A stretch of 64,000 nt of DNA from Empedobacter tilapiae. GTDB lineage: Bacteria > Bacteroidota > Bacteroidia > Flavobacteriales > Weeksellaceae. Below, piece by piece: positions 9,136 to 17,781 of the stretch. The stretch lies in NCBI RefSeq assembly GCF_004785645.1, contig NZ_SRPE01000009.1, forward strand, positions 62,001 through 126,000, read 5' to 3'. Below the pieces are notes generated by a model. The model was not told the origin of the DNA. It ran no database searches and saw only the letters and a program-made list of their open reading frames with translations. The translations under genes and the position numbers were made by a program. Numbering within the stretch: position 1 is the stretch's first letter; each line of letters begins with the position of its first letter.

Positions 9136-9870
9136 TTAATAGTTATTTTTTTCCAAATTAGTTTTCAATTCTTTGTAATAATCTGGCGCATTTGCATCTT
9201 TTTCTAAGGCTGTATTAACCCATTTCAACGCTTGATTTCGATCCAATTTATTCGAATAATAAAAATTTGCCGCATTGTAAAAATCTCTTGCAGAAGAATT
9301 TTCGTTCAATTGATCTCCAATCATTTTTAAAACTTCGTTAATTGTATTCGTTTCAATATCCAAAACAACTGTTGTGTTATCCCAAGCTAAAACCAAATTC
9401 GCTGATTTTTGCGTCACATTTGTAAAACGAATCTCAAACGTTTCTGTCTTATTGTTCATCGATTTTGTTGACTTAGCTTTCACTTTCAACGCGATATTCG
9501 ACTCTTTCCATTCTTTCGGATTTCCCCAGTTTTTCGTATCTTTGTAAAAAATTACCTCCCACTCTTCTTTGTTCGGAATACTATACAACGCATATTCACC
9601 AGCAGCCAATTCTTGCCCATTAACTTTGATTGGTTTATCAAATTTTATAACTGTATTTTCATTCGCGCCAGTTCGCCAAACTTCTCCATTTGGAACCAAT
9701 TTTCCAAACACTTCTCTTCCATTTACATTTGGCCTATTGTATTCAATTTCAAATTTTGTTAAACCTACTTTTTGTTCAACTTCGGAATGAGAGCTTACCG
9801 CAGGAAATTTCATTTGCGCTAAAGCACAACTCCCTATTAACAAAGCTAAAATCGTTGATGTTATTTTCAT
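9136..9870 (-). CDS. DUF2911 domain-containing secreted protein
   Basis: A 244-residue protein with a signal peptide (cleavage after SCALAQ). The DUF2911 core follows: KFPAVSSHSEVEQKVGLTKFEIEYNRPNVNGREVFG, then VPNGEVWRTGANENTVIKFDKP and EWEVIFYKDTKNWG, all diagnostic of the family. The last 70 residues form helical, TPR-like repeats (DFYNAANFYYSNKLDRNQALKWVNTALEKD). Function of DUF2911 is unknown; the location is periplasmic or secreted. Directly upstream by 4 nt is a small DUF5522 gene on the same strand, so the two are likely cotranscribed. Confidence 0.88.
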   Translation of the reverse strand: MKITSTILALLIGSCALAQMKFPAVSSHSEVEQKVGLTKFEIEYNRPNVNGREVFGKLVPNGEVWRTGANENTVIKFDKPIKVNGQELAAGEYALYSIPNKEEWEVIFYKDTKNWGNPKEWKESNIALKVKAKSTKSMNNKTETFEIRFTNVTQKSANLVLAWDNTTVVLDIETNTINEVLKMIGDQLNENSSARDFYNAANFYYSNKLDRNQALKWVNTALEKDANAPDYYKELKTNLEKNNY

Positions 9871-9874
9871 ATAA

Positions 9875-10036
9875 TTATTTTTTATTCTTTATTTTATCTG
9901 TTTTTTTATCGTATCCATACGGACAATGTTTGCATCCACTTTTGCAACAATATCCTCTTCTTTTTAGATATTGTTCAGTAAATATTCTGAAACCTTCTGG
10001 AGATAAATAATAATCTCCTTTTTCAAACTTTTTCAT
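9875..10036 (-). CDS. small Cys-rich DUF5522-type protein (53 aa)
   Basis: A 53-codon ORF read on the minus strand from ATG at 10036 to TAA at 9875. It contains GDYYLSPEGFRIFTEQYLKKRGYCC followed by KSGCKHCPYGYD. The spacing of four cysteines and one histidine (CC, then C-x-x-C with CKHCPYG) matches the DUF5522 family, a short conserved bacterial protein of unknown role. The cluster could bind a metal, but that is inference. The frame has a stop 21 codons upstream and no better start. It ends 4 nt before the DUF2911 gene, suggesting one transcript. It is easily missed because of its length. Confidence 0.8.
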   Translation of the reverse strand: MKKFEKGDYYLSPEGFRIFTEQYLKRRGYCCKSGCKHCPYGYDKKTDKIKNKK

Positions 10037-10166
10037 TTCTAATGCTGTGAAATTACAACTTTTATCTATAAAATATCATTAATTTTGGCATGATAATTAT
10101 TTGTGAAACTTTATCTAAATTTACGATTTTTAATGCTTTTTTAAATCAATATCTTTTCAGATTGAT

Positions 10167-10174
10167 TAATTTTG
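10167..10174 (+). promoter_or_regulatory. possible -7 box (TAATTTTG)
   Basis: Matches the Bacteroidota -7 consensus TAnnTTTG, 24 nt before the ATG at 10199. I see no well-spaced TTG element upstream, so support is weak. Confidence 0.35.
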
Positions 10175-10198
10175 CAACAAAATCGAATTAGCTAAATC

Positions 10199-10525
10199 AT
10201 GTTTGTAGTTGTTTTGAGTCATTTATTCCGAAAGAATTTTATTGGAATTACTATTTTTCCTTTCATTTTTTTGAGAGATAAAAAACTGAAAAATGATGAA
10301 GTTTTAATCAATCACGAAACCATTCATATCATTCAGCAACTCGAACTTTTGATTGTTTTTTTCTATCCTTTTTACTTGATTGAATATGTGATTCGATTGA
10401 TTCAATATCGCGATCAACATAAAGCATATCGCAATATTAGTTTTGAGCGTGAAGCTTATGCAAATGAACACAATTTGAATTATTTGAAAAAGCGAAAATT
10501 TTATAGTTTTCTAAAATATATCTAA
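10199..10525 (+). CDS. small membrane-associated HExxH protein
   Basis: A 108-residue protein with hydrophobic stretches near residues 1-25 and 45-65. It contains NHETIHIIQQ, an HExxH zincin-type motif at about residues 37-43, and a downstream conserved-looking FEREAYANE that could supply a third ligand. Similar small proteins occur in flavobacteria; I know no function. It ends exactly one base before the ATG of the next gene, so it is translationally linked to the ACC-deaminase-like enzyme. A tiny membrane metallopeptidase is possible, but the protein is shorter than characterised M48/M56 peptidases and may be an inactive relative. Confidence 0.65.
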   Translation: MFVVVLSHLFRKNFIGITIFPFIFLRDKKLKNDEVLINHETIHIIQQLELLIVFFYPFYLIEYVIRLIQYRDQHKAYRNISFEREAYANEHNLNYLKKRKFYSFLKYI

Positions 10526-11443
10526 ATGATTTGGAACGATTTTAAAGCTCAAATCCAACCTATTAATATCAAGAATTTAACTTCTCAAAATATTGAAATT
10601 TCTATATTAAGAGAAGATTTGATTCATCCCGAAATTTCTGGAAATAAATACCGAAAACTCAAATATAATTTTATTGAAGCTGAAAAACTTGGTTACGAAA
10701 AATTGATAACATTTGGTGGTGCTTTTTCCAATCACATTGCAGCAACAGCGGCAGCTGGACTATTACATCATTTCGAAACTATTGGTATTATTCGTGGTGA
10801 AGAATTGAAGGATAAAATCGATGAAAATCCTACATTACGTTTTGCAAAAAAATGTGGAATGCAATTGCATTTTATTTCAAGGGAAGAATACCGAAAAAAG
10901 GATGAAGTAGAATTTACAAATCATTTAAATACTAAATACCCAAATACTTACGTTATTCCAGAAGGAGGCACAAATGATTTTGCGATAAGAGGTTGCGAAG
11001 AAATTTTGTACCATGATTGTTTCGAATATGATTTTATTGCTTCTGCAATCGGCACTTGTGGAACAATTGCTGGATTGATTGAAAGCTCGAAACCTCATCA
11101 AAAAGTTTTAGGTTTTCCGAGTTTAAAGGGAGATTTTATACAAAATGAAGTCGAAAAATTGACAAATAAAACGAATTTTACTATTTTTAATGATTATCAT
11201 TTTGGCGGATATGGGAAAGTTTCGGATGAATTAATTACTTTTGTAAATGATTTCAAGCGAATTAGCCATATTCAATTGGATCCTATTTACACTGGAAAAA
11301 TGGTTTTTGGAATTTTTCAATTAATTAAAAATCATTATTTTAGTGATAATTCTAAAATTCTTTTGGTTCATACAGGCGGATTGCAAGGAATTGAAGGAAT
11401 GAACAAACTTTTAAAGAAGAAGAACAAAAATATTATAGAATGA
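10526..11443 (+). CDS. 1-aminocyclopropane-1-carboxylate deaminase / D-cysteine desulfhydrase family
   Basis: PLP-dependent beta-elimination enzyme of the tryptophan-synthase-beta fold, 305 residues. The PLP lysine lies in SGNKYRKLKYN (Lys41), followed by GGAFSNHIAA with the Ser-Asn-His motif of the family. EGGTNDFAIRGCEEIL and the glycine-rich GTCGTIAGLI bind the phosphate. The late HTGGLQGIEGMN is also typical. True ACC deaminase and D-cysteine desulfhydrase cannot be separated by eye. Immediately follows the HExxH gene and overlaps the next gene by 4 nt (ATGA), so it sits in a three-gene operon whose common purpose is not obvious. Confidence 0.85.
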   Translation: MIWNDFKAQIQPINIKNLTSQNIEISILREDLIHPEISGNKYRKLKYNFIEAEKLGYEKLITFGGAFSNHIAATAAAGLLHHFETIGIIRGEELKDKIDENPTLRFAKKCGMQLHFISREEYRKKDEVEFTNHLNTKYPNTYVIPEGGTNDFAIRGCEEILYHDCFEYDFIASAIGTCGTIAGLIESSKPHQKVLGFPSLKGDFIQNEVEKLTNKTNFTIFNDYHFGGYGKVSDELITFVNDFKRISHIQLDPIYTGKMVFGIFQLIKNHYFSDNSKILLVHTGGLQGIEGMNKLLKKKNKNIIE

Positions 11444-12519
11444 AAAAATTGTTATACGTTTTTAGCTTAGTGTTGACGATTTCGGCGCAAGCACAAGAAA
11501 GTAGAGACATAACTTACATTCGAAAACACGCTATTTTAGCTGTTGAAGAAATGAAACTTTACAAAGTTCCGGCAAGTATTACGCTAGCACAAGGTTTATT
11601 AGAAACTGGCGGCGGACAAAGTAAATTAGCTGATCAAGCAAATAATCATTTCGGAATAAAATGTAAAGGTCCAGAAGAATGGTCGTTAGATAAACCTAGA
11701 ATTTATCACGATGATGATGCAAAAGGTGAATGTTTCAGAAAATATTCTTCAGTTGAAGAAAGTTATAGAGATCATTCTAAATTTTTGGCTTTAAGACCTT
11801 ATTACAAAGCTTTATTTTTCTTGGATCCGACAGATTATAGTGCATGGGCGAATGGTCTGAAAAAATCTGGTTATGCAACTGATCCAAAATATGCTTCAAA
11901 ATTAATTTCGAGAATTGAGAAATATAATTTAGATCAATTTGATAAGATTTCTCCAGAAGAAGTTTATGCAAAATTATACACGTTATACAACAATCAGGAC
12001 GATATGATGTTGGCAAATAATTTGTCAAAATCTAAAACAAAAAAAGAATCTAAAACTATCAAGGAAGAAGTTATCTTAGCTTCTTATCAACCAAAAGAAA
12101 ATGTTGTAGAAAGTGAATCAACTGTAAATAATAAAACTATTACCTACGAAACTCGCCCGCAGAGCCCGACAACACGTATCAAAAATCACAAAAATAATAT
12201 TCCTTATATCGTTGCTCAAGCGGGAGAAACAATTGCCACGATTTCTAAAACGTATAACAAAATTCCTTCGGATATTGCTAATTTCAATGAAATACAAATG
12301 GGTTCTAAATTAAAAGATGGACAAATTGTATTCTTCGGAAAAAAGAAAACAAAAGGATCTGATTATTCGTACAAAGTGCAAGAAGGTGATGATATGTACA
12401 CGATCTCGCAACGTTTTGGCGTGAAGGTTAACAATTTATATAAACTAAATCGTATGGAGCCTGGTGAACAACCAAAAGTTGGACAACGAATTAATCTGAA
12501 AACAAAAATTAGAGCATAA
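11440..12519 (+). CDS. secreted glucosaminidase with two LysM domains
   Basis: Peptidoglycan hydrolase of the FlgJ/Bax-type N-acetylglucosaminidase family, 359 residues. Signal peptide ends SAQAQE. The catalytic domain covers about residues 25-170, with ITLAQGLLETGGGQSKLA (catalytic Glu in LLETGGG), NNHFGIKCKG and FRKYSSVEESYRDHSKFL. After a Lys/Ser/Thr linker come two LysM modules, around 238-285 (YIVAQAGETIATISKTYN) and 311-356 (YKVQEGDDMYTISQRFG), which would bind peptidoglycan. The ATG overlaps the preceding stop by 4 nt. Likely a cell-wall remodelling enzyme in the periplasm or secreted. Confidence 0.9.
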   Translation: MKKLLYVFSLVLTISAQAQESRDITYIRKHAILAVEEMKLYKVPASITLAQGLLETGGGQSKLADQANNHFGIKCKGPEEWSLDKPRIYHDDDAKGECFRKYSSVEESYRDHSKFLALRPYYKALFFLDPTDYSAWANGLKKSGYATDPKYASKLISRIEKYNLDQFDKISPEEVYAKLYTLYNNQDDMMLANNLSKSKTKKESKTIKEEVILASYQPKENVVESESTVNNKTITYETRPQSPTTRIKNHKNNIPYIVAQAGETIATISKTYNKIPSDIANFNEIQMGSKLKDGQIVFFGKKKTKGSDYSYKVQEGDDMYTISQRFGVKVNNLYKLNRMEPGEQPKVGQRINLKTKIRA

Positions 12520-12526
12520 TAACCCT

Positions 12527-12552
12527 AAAAAGCTTCCTTTCGGAAGCTTTTT
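12527..12552 (+). terminator. intrinsic terminator of the glucosaminidase operon
   Basis: Stem AAAAAGCTTCC / GGAAGCTTTTT with TTTC loop and a long T tract. The same hairpin, base for base including loop and following ATTTCAT, recurs at 15955. Confidence 0.9.
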
Positions 12553-12881
12553 TTTATTTCATTATTAAAATATATTTATTATTAAACTAATCAAATCTCT
12601 CAGTTAATATCTATAATTTTTCAACTACATCAAATCAAAATTTAACAAAGTTTCATTATCTCATTTATAAATTTTCACATTAACTATACAATTAATAATA
12701 ATTCTACTAAAATTAAATAAAATTGAGATACTTTTTCCTTTAAAAGTTTAGATTCTAACTTTAATTATATTTCTGAAAATTTCTGTTTATGTATTTTTAG
12801 CTTTACAATTAGGTTTATTATTAAATAAAATTTCAGCTTCAGGGTTTAATTAATTTATAAACGATTAGAATTATATCAAAA
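12553..12881. other. AT-rich spacer between convergent units
   Basis: About 330 bases with no open frame of note, no repeat and no recognisable RNA. It lies between two terminators of convergent genes. I see nothing functional in it. Confidence 0.6.
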
Positions 12882-12908
12882 AAACGCCACCCAAATTGGG
12901 TGGCGTTT
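12882..12908 (-). terminator. intrinsic terminator of the GEVED T9SS gene
   Basis: GC-rich stem (AACGCCACCC / GGGTGGCGTT) closed by a 5-nt AT loop, flanked by A/T runs, 24 nt past the stop of the minus-strand gene. Confidence 0.88.
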
Positions 12909-12932
12909 GTTATTAAGATTAATATCTAAAAG

Positions 12933-15755
12933 TTAGTTCTTGACAACTTTTGTTGTCTTAGTACTTCCATCAGCATATTTAATTGTTACAATATAAACAC
13001 CTTTGCTAAGTGTTGATAAATTAAGCTCTGTAGCTGGTTTCATATTTACTAATGTTCTTCCAGAAAGATCAGTAACAACAATAGAAACAGCATCTTTAAC
13101 ATCAGAGATTCTTAACACATCTTTGAATGGATTAGGATATATTGATATCGCAGTTTTACTCATGTCTGACACGCCTAATTTTCCTACATTAACAGTATAA
13201 TCTTCCATCTCACCATATGCCTCGTTTGCATTATTTGGTCCACAAGCGAAATGATGACCAAAAGCATCTGCTTTTGATGCAGCTAATACAACTCTCATTC
13301 TTGTAGGTCCCATTTTTGCATCAGAAGGAATAACAATGTTTTTAGTTAAAACTTGTGCAAGTCCTGTTCCTACATAAGTATACTCACTTTCTTCAAAAGA
13401 ACCATTTTGATTAAAATCAATCCATACACCTACAGACTCATATAACCAACCATCACCTGAAGGGCCTACTTTTACAGAAATAGGATAAGTTTCTCCAGCA
13501 GAAACCTCTGCTACCAATGATGTGAAATCAGAATAACCTGTTGTCCCACTACAGCTAGAATCTTTATTAATTCCTGCAAATGTTACATTTTCAATAACAT
13601 CACCATCACTACAAATCATATTAATTCCGTTGTTACAATAAGTGTAATTAGAAGCTGTTGTGAATGAAATTTCTTCACATCCTGATGCATCACCTGTATC
13701 ATTAGAAGCTACCACTTTTACAAAATATTTTGTACTGGCAGATAAAGAAACATTATAATTTGTTTCTGTAACTTCTTTTCCATCTTCTATATCATAAGTT
13801 CCTGAAGCAGTTCCTATATATATTTTATATTTATTTGCATCACTAACTACATTCCAAGTAATTTTTGAAGACGTTGCTACATCAACTGCTCCATTTGACG
13901 GCACAGTGATTGTTGTACAATCAGGAACAGATGCAACTCCTTCTTGAATATCAATTGTATAATCCTCTACTTGACCAAAAGTATTATTCCCACATGGCTG
14001 AGGATCTGTAAGAAATGCCGTTCTAACTCTCATACGAGTTTTTCCTAATTTTGCATTAGAAGGTATTTTAACAAGCCCTGTTGATGTAGCTGCATTTACA
14101 GTCATATTTGTTTTTTCGTCATCTGTAAATACTCCATCTTGGTTATAATCAATCCAAATACTTGTTTTATCACCAGAAAAATTAGCAATCTTAACTTCAA
14201 TTGGATATCCTTTATTTGTTTGAACATTACCTACTATATTAGTAAAATCTTCGTATCCATTATTATCATATAAAGGTGTCGATGCATTATCTATGTCTGC
14301 AAATTTAACATTAACTATTCTTTCATAATCATTATTAGTAGAAGTCGCTTGAGCATCACAATAAGTAAGTGCAGTAGATTTTACTTTAATTGTATACTCT
14401 TCCACCTGACCATTTCCAACATCTGAACAAGCTGTAGAAAGAGAATTATGAATAGCTGTAGCCCCTGTGAAATTATATTTCACTCTCATTCTCTTCTCTC
14501 CTGCTTTAACATCCGCTGGAATCGATAAATCCCCTTTTAAATTAATTAAACCACCTGTTACAACATTTGATACCAACATTGTACCAGCTGTATTGAAATA
14601 AGCTTCTCCTGCATCATCAAAATCACCATCTTCATTCCAGTCGATGTATATCACAGTAGCAAAATTATTACTTCCCGATCCTATTCCAGATAAAGTAAAT
14701 GGCACCGACGTTACATCATCATTGATTTCGAATTTTGTTGCTGTAAAATTTTGATGAGCTTCATACGTTCCAAAAGTAGTAGCCGCTTCATCAGATATTT
14801 TTTCAACATCTCCAAATTTGAATGATTTAATTGGAAACATCTGAGCAGGAATCGTACTAATAATCGGTCCACAATAAGGAGCAAACGAATTTTCACCTGT
14901 TGTAAATGTAGTTTCCACACAACCTACAGCATCTCCTAAATTATTCGTTGCAACAATTTTAGCAAAATATTTCGTATTAGCCGCCAATGCTTGAGCTGCT
15001 GGTAACATATAACCTGAAGATTGTTCTTCTCCATTTATTGCATTATAAGTTGCTGACACACTTCCTAAATACAATTTGTAAGCATGTGCATTTGTAGCAG
15101 TTCCCCATGTAAAAGTTGGTCTTACAAAAACATCTGTCGCACCATCTGCTGGAGCAGAAAGAGTAGTACAACTTGGAATAGCATCAACGTTTTGTACAAT
15201 TGAAATATTATCTAAGAATACTAATGCTCCGTTAGTATTATTCGCACTTGTACTTGTCACTGAAACTCTAAATTTAAAATTAGATCCATTAATTAGTCCA
15301 TCAGGTATAGACGCTGTAACATGCACACATTCACCCGTTGTTCCACTATATGGAATTGTAGAAACTGTTGTAAAAGTAGTCCCTGCAGCATCAGTAGAAT
15401 ATTGCACAAGAATATTTCCTTTAAGCTCACCTACATTATTTTGTAAGAAATCCTCTATGATATAATCAAAATTAATGTCAATTTGCTTTCCATTCGCAAC
15501 CATTGCCGCAGGCTTGGTATAAGTAAGAGTAGCCGTTTTTCCAGAAGCTGCGGTTCCCACTAAAGCAGCCCCCCAAGCTCTATCAACTCCAGTACACCCC
15601 GCATTATTATACACTCCTGTATAATTGGCTGGCGTAAAACCTCCAGTTCCAACCCAAGTCGTCGGAAGTGTTGTTTCAAATCCCTCTTTAACTGAGATTT
15701 GTGCATTGGCACCAATTCCTAGCGCCATACTACATAATAGTAAAATTTTCTTCAT
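12933..15755 (-). CDS. large T9SS-sorted protein with three GEVED domains
   Basis: Secreted surface protein, 940 residues. Order: signal peptide (ends GANAQ); an N-terminal beta-sandwich (about 20-190) with FLDNISIVQ typical of choice-of-anchor/MAM-like modules; a fibronectin-III-like segment (about 195-285); GEVED domain 1 (about 320-455), GEVED domain 2 (about 465-605); a second FN3-like segment (about 615-695); GEVED domain 3 (about 700-850). A type A sorting tail (IYPNPFKDVLRI, LSKGVYIVTI, TTKVVKN) ends the protein. GEVED repeats show the marks WIDYNQDG, RMRV and GQVEDYT. No catalytic domain is visible; binding or adhesion is inference. The two FN3-like segments share CTTLSAPADGATDV/CTTITVPSNGAVDV, evidence of internal duplication. 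Confidence 0.9.
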   Translation of the reverse strand: MKKILLLCSMALGIGANAQISVKEGFETTLPTTWVGTGGFTPANYTGVYNNAGCTGVDRAWGAALVGTAASGKTATLTYTKPAAMVANGKQIDINFDYIIEDFLQNNVGELKGNILVQYSTDAAGTTFTTVSTIPYSGTTGECVHVTASIPDGLINGSNFKFRVSVTSTSANNTNGALVFLDNISIVQNVDAIPSCTTLSAPADGATDVFVRPTFTWGTATNAHAYKLYLGSVSATYNAINGEEQSSGYMLPAAQALAANTKYFAKIVATNNLGDAVGCVETTFTTGENSFAPYCGPIISTIPAQMFPIKSFKFGDVEKISDEAATTFGTYEAHQNFTATKFEINDDVTSVPFTLSGIGSGSNNFATVIYIDWNEDGDFDDAGEAYFNTAGTMLVSNVVTGGLINLKGDLSIPADVKAGEKRMRVKYNFTGATAIHNSLSTACSDVGNGQVEEYTIKVKSTALTYCDAQATSTNNDYERIVNVKFADIDNASTPLYDNNGYEDFTNIVGNVQTNKGYPIEVKIANFSGDKTSIWIDYNQDGVFTDDEKTNMTVNAATSTGLVKIPSNAKLGKTRMRVRTAFLTDPQPCGNNTFGQVEDYTIDIQEGVASVPDCTTITVPSNGAVDVATSSKITWNVVSDANKYKIYIGTASGTYDIEDGKEVTETNYNVSLSASTKYFVKVVASNDTGDASGCEEISFTTASNYTYCNNGINMICSDGDVIENVTFAGINKDSSCSGTTGYSDFTSLVAEVSAGETYPISVKVGPSGDGWLYESVGVWIDFNQNGSFEESEYTYVGTGLAQVLTKNIVIPSDAKMGPTRMRVVLAASKADAFGHHFACGPNNANEAYGEMEDYTVNVGKLGVSDMSKTAISIYPNPFKDVLRISDVKDAVSIVVTDLSGRTLVNMKPATELNLSTLSKGVYIVTIKYADGSTKTTKVVKN

Positions 15756-15954
15756 GTATTAATTCATTATATATTAGTTATACAAACATACACTTTTATT
15801 AATAATATGAAAATAAAAACTTAATTTATTTAAAATATAATCAATTTAACAGTTAAAAAACATATTATTTGACAAATTAAAAGAAATGATACTGATTTTA
15901 TCTAAAAATGCACACACAATTATTTAGATCAATCAGAGTATTTAGTTTAATAAT

Positions 15955-15984
15955 AAAAAAAGCTTCCTTTCGGAAGCTTTTTTT
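15955..15984 (-). terminator. intrinsic terminator of the TlpA-like gene
   Basis: Stem AAAAAGCTTCC / GGAAGCTTTTT with TTTC loop; the A tract on the left becomes a T tract on the minus strand. Same hairpin as at 12527. Confidence 0.88.
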
Positions 15985-16567
15985 ATTTCATCATTTTGAA
16001 AATATCTATCAATTGTTTATTGATTTCTCCTGTTTGATAATCCATCGGTGCAGGCGCGCGATCAATCATAATATTTCCTTCTTTGTCTAAAATAATAAAA
16101 GTCGGGATATATTCTATCTTATAATCAAAGCCAAAGTTATCTTCTCTTCCTGCAAATAACTGTACACCAGACATCTGATTTTCTCTGACCATTTTTTCCC
16201 AAATTGGCTTATCTTCTAATTTATCCAAAGAAACACTTACAAAATGAATTGGTTCTTCATGAAATTGTTTTTCCAACTCTTTCATAAATGGAATTTGCAC
16301 TTTACAAGGTCCACACCAAGTAGCCCAAATATCCATGTACACATATTTTCCTTTGAAATCTGATAAATCAAATCGTTTTCCATTGATATCAGCCAAAGAA
16401 AAATCAGGAGCTTTTACCAATTCTTTTGGAATTTCAGATTCTGGAGATTCTTTTTTCGCAACAGAATCAATCTTTTCTATTTCAGTAGATTCTTCAATTT
16501 TTTGTTCGGATTTATTACAACTAAAAAATGTAAAAAACATTGATAGTAATAGTAGTTTCGTTTTCAT
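15983..16567 (-). CDS. TlpA-like thioredoxin-fold lipoprotein
   Basis: Envelope thiol-disulfide oxidoreductase, 194 residues. Lipoprotein signal with Cys17 (FFTFFSCNK), a Glu/Lys-rich linker to about residue 50, then an AhpC/TSA-Redoxin type thioredoxin fold. The active site WATWCGPCK has Cys85 and Cys88, and the cis-Pro loop is YIPTFIILDKEG. Such proteins usually reduce periplasmic disulfides, for example in cytochrome c maturation, but the partner is not visible here. Monocistronic with its own terminator; the divergent neighbour is queA. Confidence 0.9.
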   Translation of the reverse strand: MKTKLLLLSMFFTFFSCNKSEQKIEESTEIEKIDSVAKKESPESEIPKELVKAPDFSLADINGKRFDLSDFKGKYVYMDIWATWCGPCKVQIPFMKELEKQFHEEPIHFVSVSLDKLEDKPIWEKMVRENQMSGVQLFAGREDNFGFDYKIEYIPTFIILDKEGNIMIDRAPAPMDYQTGEINKQLIDIFKMMK

Positions 16568-16669
16568 TTATCGATTTAAACTAAGTTATATTATATGCTT
16601 TATAAAATAGGTTAGCTGTCAAAAATAAACATTTAAACGTTATCAATTTCATAAAATACCTCAATTAAC

Positions 16670-16701
16670 TTGACAAAGGGGTATCTGAGGTCGTATATTT
16701 G
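16670..16701 (+). promoter_or_regulatory. Bacteroidota-type promoter upstream of queA
   Basis: TTGACA at 16670 and TATATTTG at 16694 are separated by about 20 nt and lie 18 nt before the queA ATG. This fits the flavobacterial consensus TTG-N17-23-TAnnTTTG well and would drive the queA-rlmN-18843-polyprenyl synthase series. Confidence 0.7.
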
Positions 16702-16718
16702 CAAAAAATTGTACAATT

Positions 16719-17774
16719 ATGAAAATGAAAACCTCCGATTTCGACTTTACTTTACCTGAAGAACTTTTAGCAGATCGTCCTTCTGAAAACAGAGACGAAG
16801 CTCGCTTAATGGTTGTTCACCGTGACACCGGAGAAATTGAACATAGACAATTTAAAGATCTTATCGAATATTTCGACGAAGGAGATGTAATGATTCGTAA
16901 CAATACGAAAGTTTTCCCTGCTCGTTTAATGGGTAACAAAGAGAAAACTGGTGCTCAAATCGAAGTTTTCTTGTTGAGAGAATTAGATGCTGAGACTCGT
17001 TTATGGGATGTATTGGTTGATCCAGCACGTAAAATTCGTATCGGAAATAAATTATTCTTTGATAATGATGATACATTAGTTGCAGAGGTAGTTGACAATA
17101 CGACTTCTCGTGGACGTACATTACGCTTCTTATTTGATGGTTCTTACGAAGAATTCCGTGCAAAATTAAAAGAATTAGGAGAAACTCCACTTCCAAAATA
17201 TATTTTACGTGACGTTGAACCTGAAGATGCAGAGCGTTACCAAACAATTTATGCTAAACATGAAGGAGCTGTTGCTGCGCCTACAGCTGGTTTACACTTT
17301 TCTAAACACTTATTAAAACGTTTAGAAATTAAAGGTGTCGATTTTGCTGAATTAACTTTACATATTGGTTTAGGAACTTTTCAAGCTGTTGAAGTTGAAG
17401 ATTTATCTAAACACAAAATGGAATCTGAGCAAGTAATTATTCCTCAAGCTACAGCAGATTTAGTAAACAGAGCAATCGACGACAAGAAAAAAGTTTGTGC
17501 TATTGGTACAACTTCTATGCGTTCTATCGAATCTTCAGTTTCTGCTGATGGACATTTAAATGCTTATGATGGTTGGACAAATAAATTTATTCACCCACCA
17601 TACGATTTCTCTATTGCAAATTGTATGATTACAAACTTCCACACACCAAAATCTACATTAATCATGATGATTTCTGCGTTTGCTGGACACGATTTAACAA
17701 TGAAAGCATACAACGAAGCTGTAAAAGAAGGATACAAATTCTACTCTTACGGAGATGCAATGTTAATCTTATAA
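16719..17774 (+). CDS. queA: S-adenosylmethionine:tRNA ribosyltransferase-isomerase
   Basis: Transfers and isomerises the ribosyl group of AdoMet onto 7-aminomethyl-7-deazaguanine in tRNA, giving epoxyqueuosine. The 351-residue product is full length and collinear with Que[26 protein letters not shown] at the start, [29 protein letters not shown] and the end motif [20 protein letters not shown]. Two ATGs lie close together (16719 and 16725); either start gives the same domain. The promoter just upstream supports it as first gene of the unit, followed 7 nt later by rlmN. Confidence 0.96.
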   Translation: MKMKTSDFDFTLPEELLADRPSENRDEARLMVVHRDTGEIEHRQFKDLIEYFDEGDVMIRNNTKVFPARLMGNKEKTGAQIEVFLLRELDAETRLWDVLVDPARKIRIGNKLFFDNDDTLVAEVVDNTTSRGRTLRFLFDGSYEEFRAKLKELGETPLPKYILRDVEPEDAERYQTIYAKHEGAVAAPTAGLHFSKHLLKRLEIKGVDFAELTLHIGLGTFQAVEVEDLSKHKMESEQVIIPQATADLVNRAIDDKKKVCAIGTTSMRSIESSVSADGHLNAYDGWTNKFIHPPYDFSIANCMITNFHTPKSTLIMMISAFAGHDLTMKAYNEAVKEGYKFYSYGDAMLIL

Positions 17775-17781
17775 GACAAGT

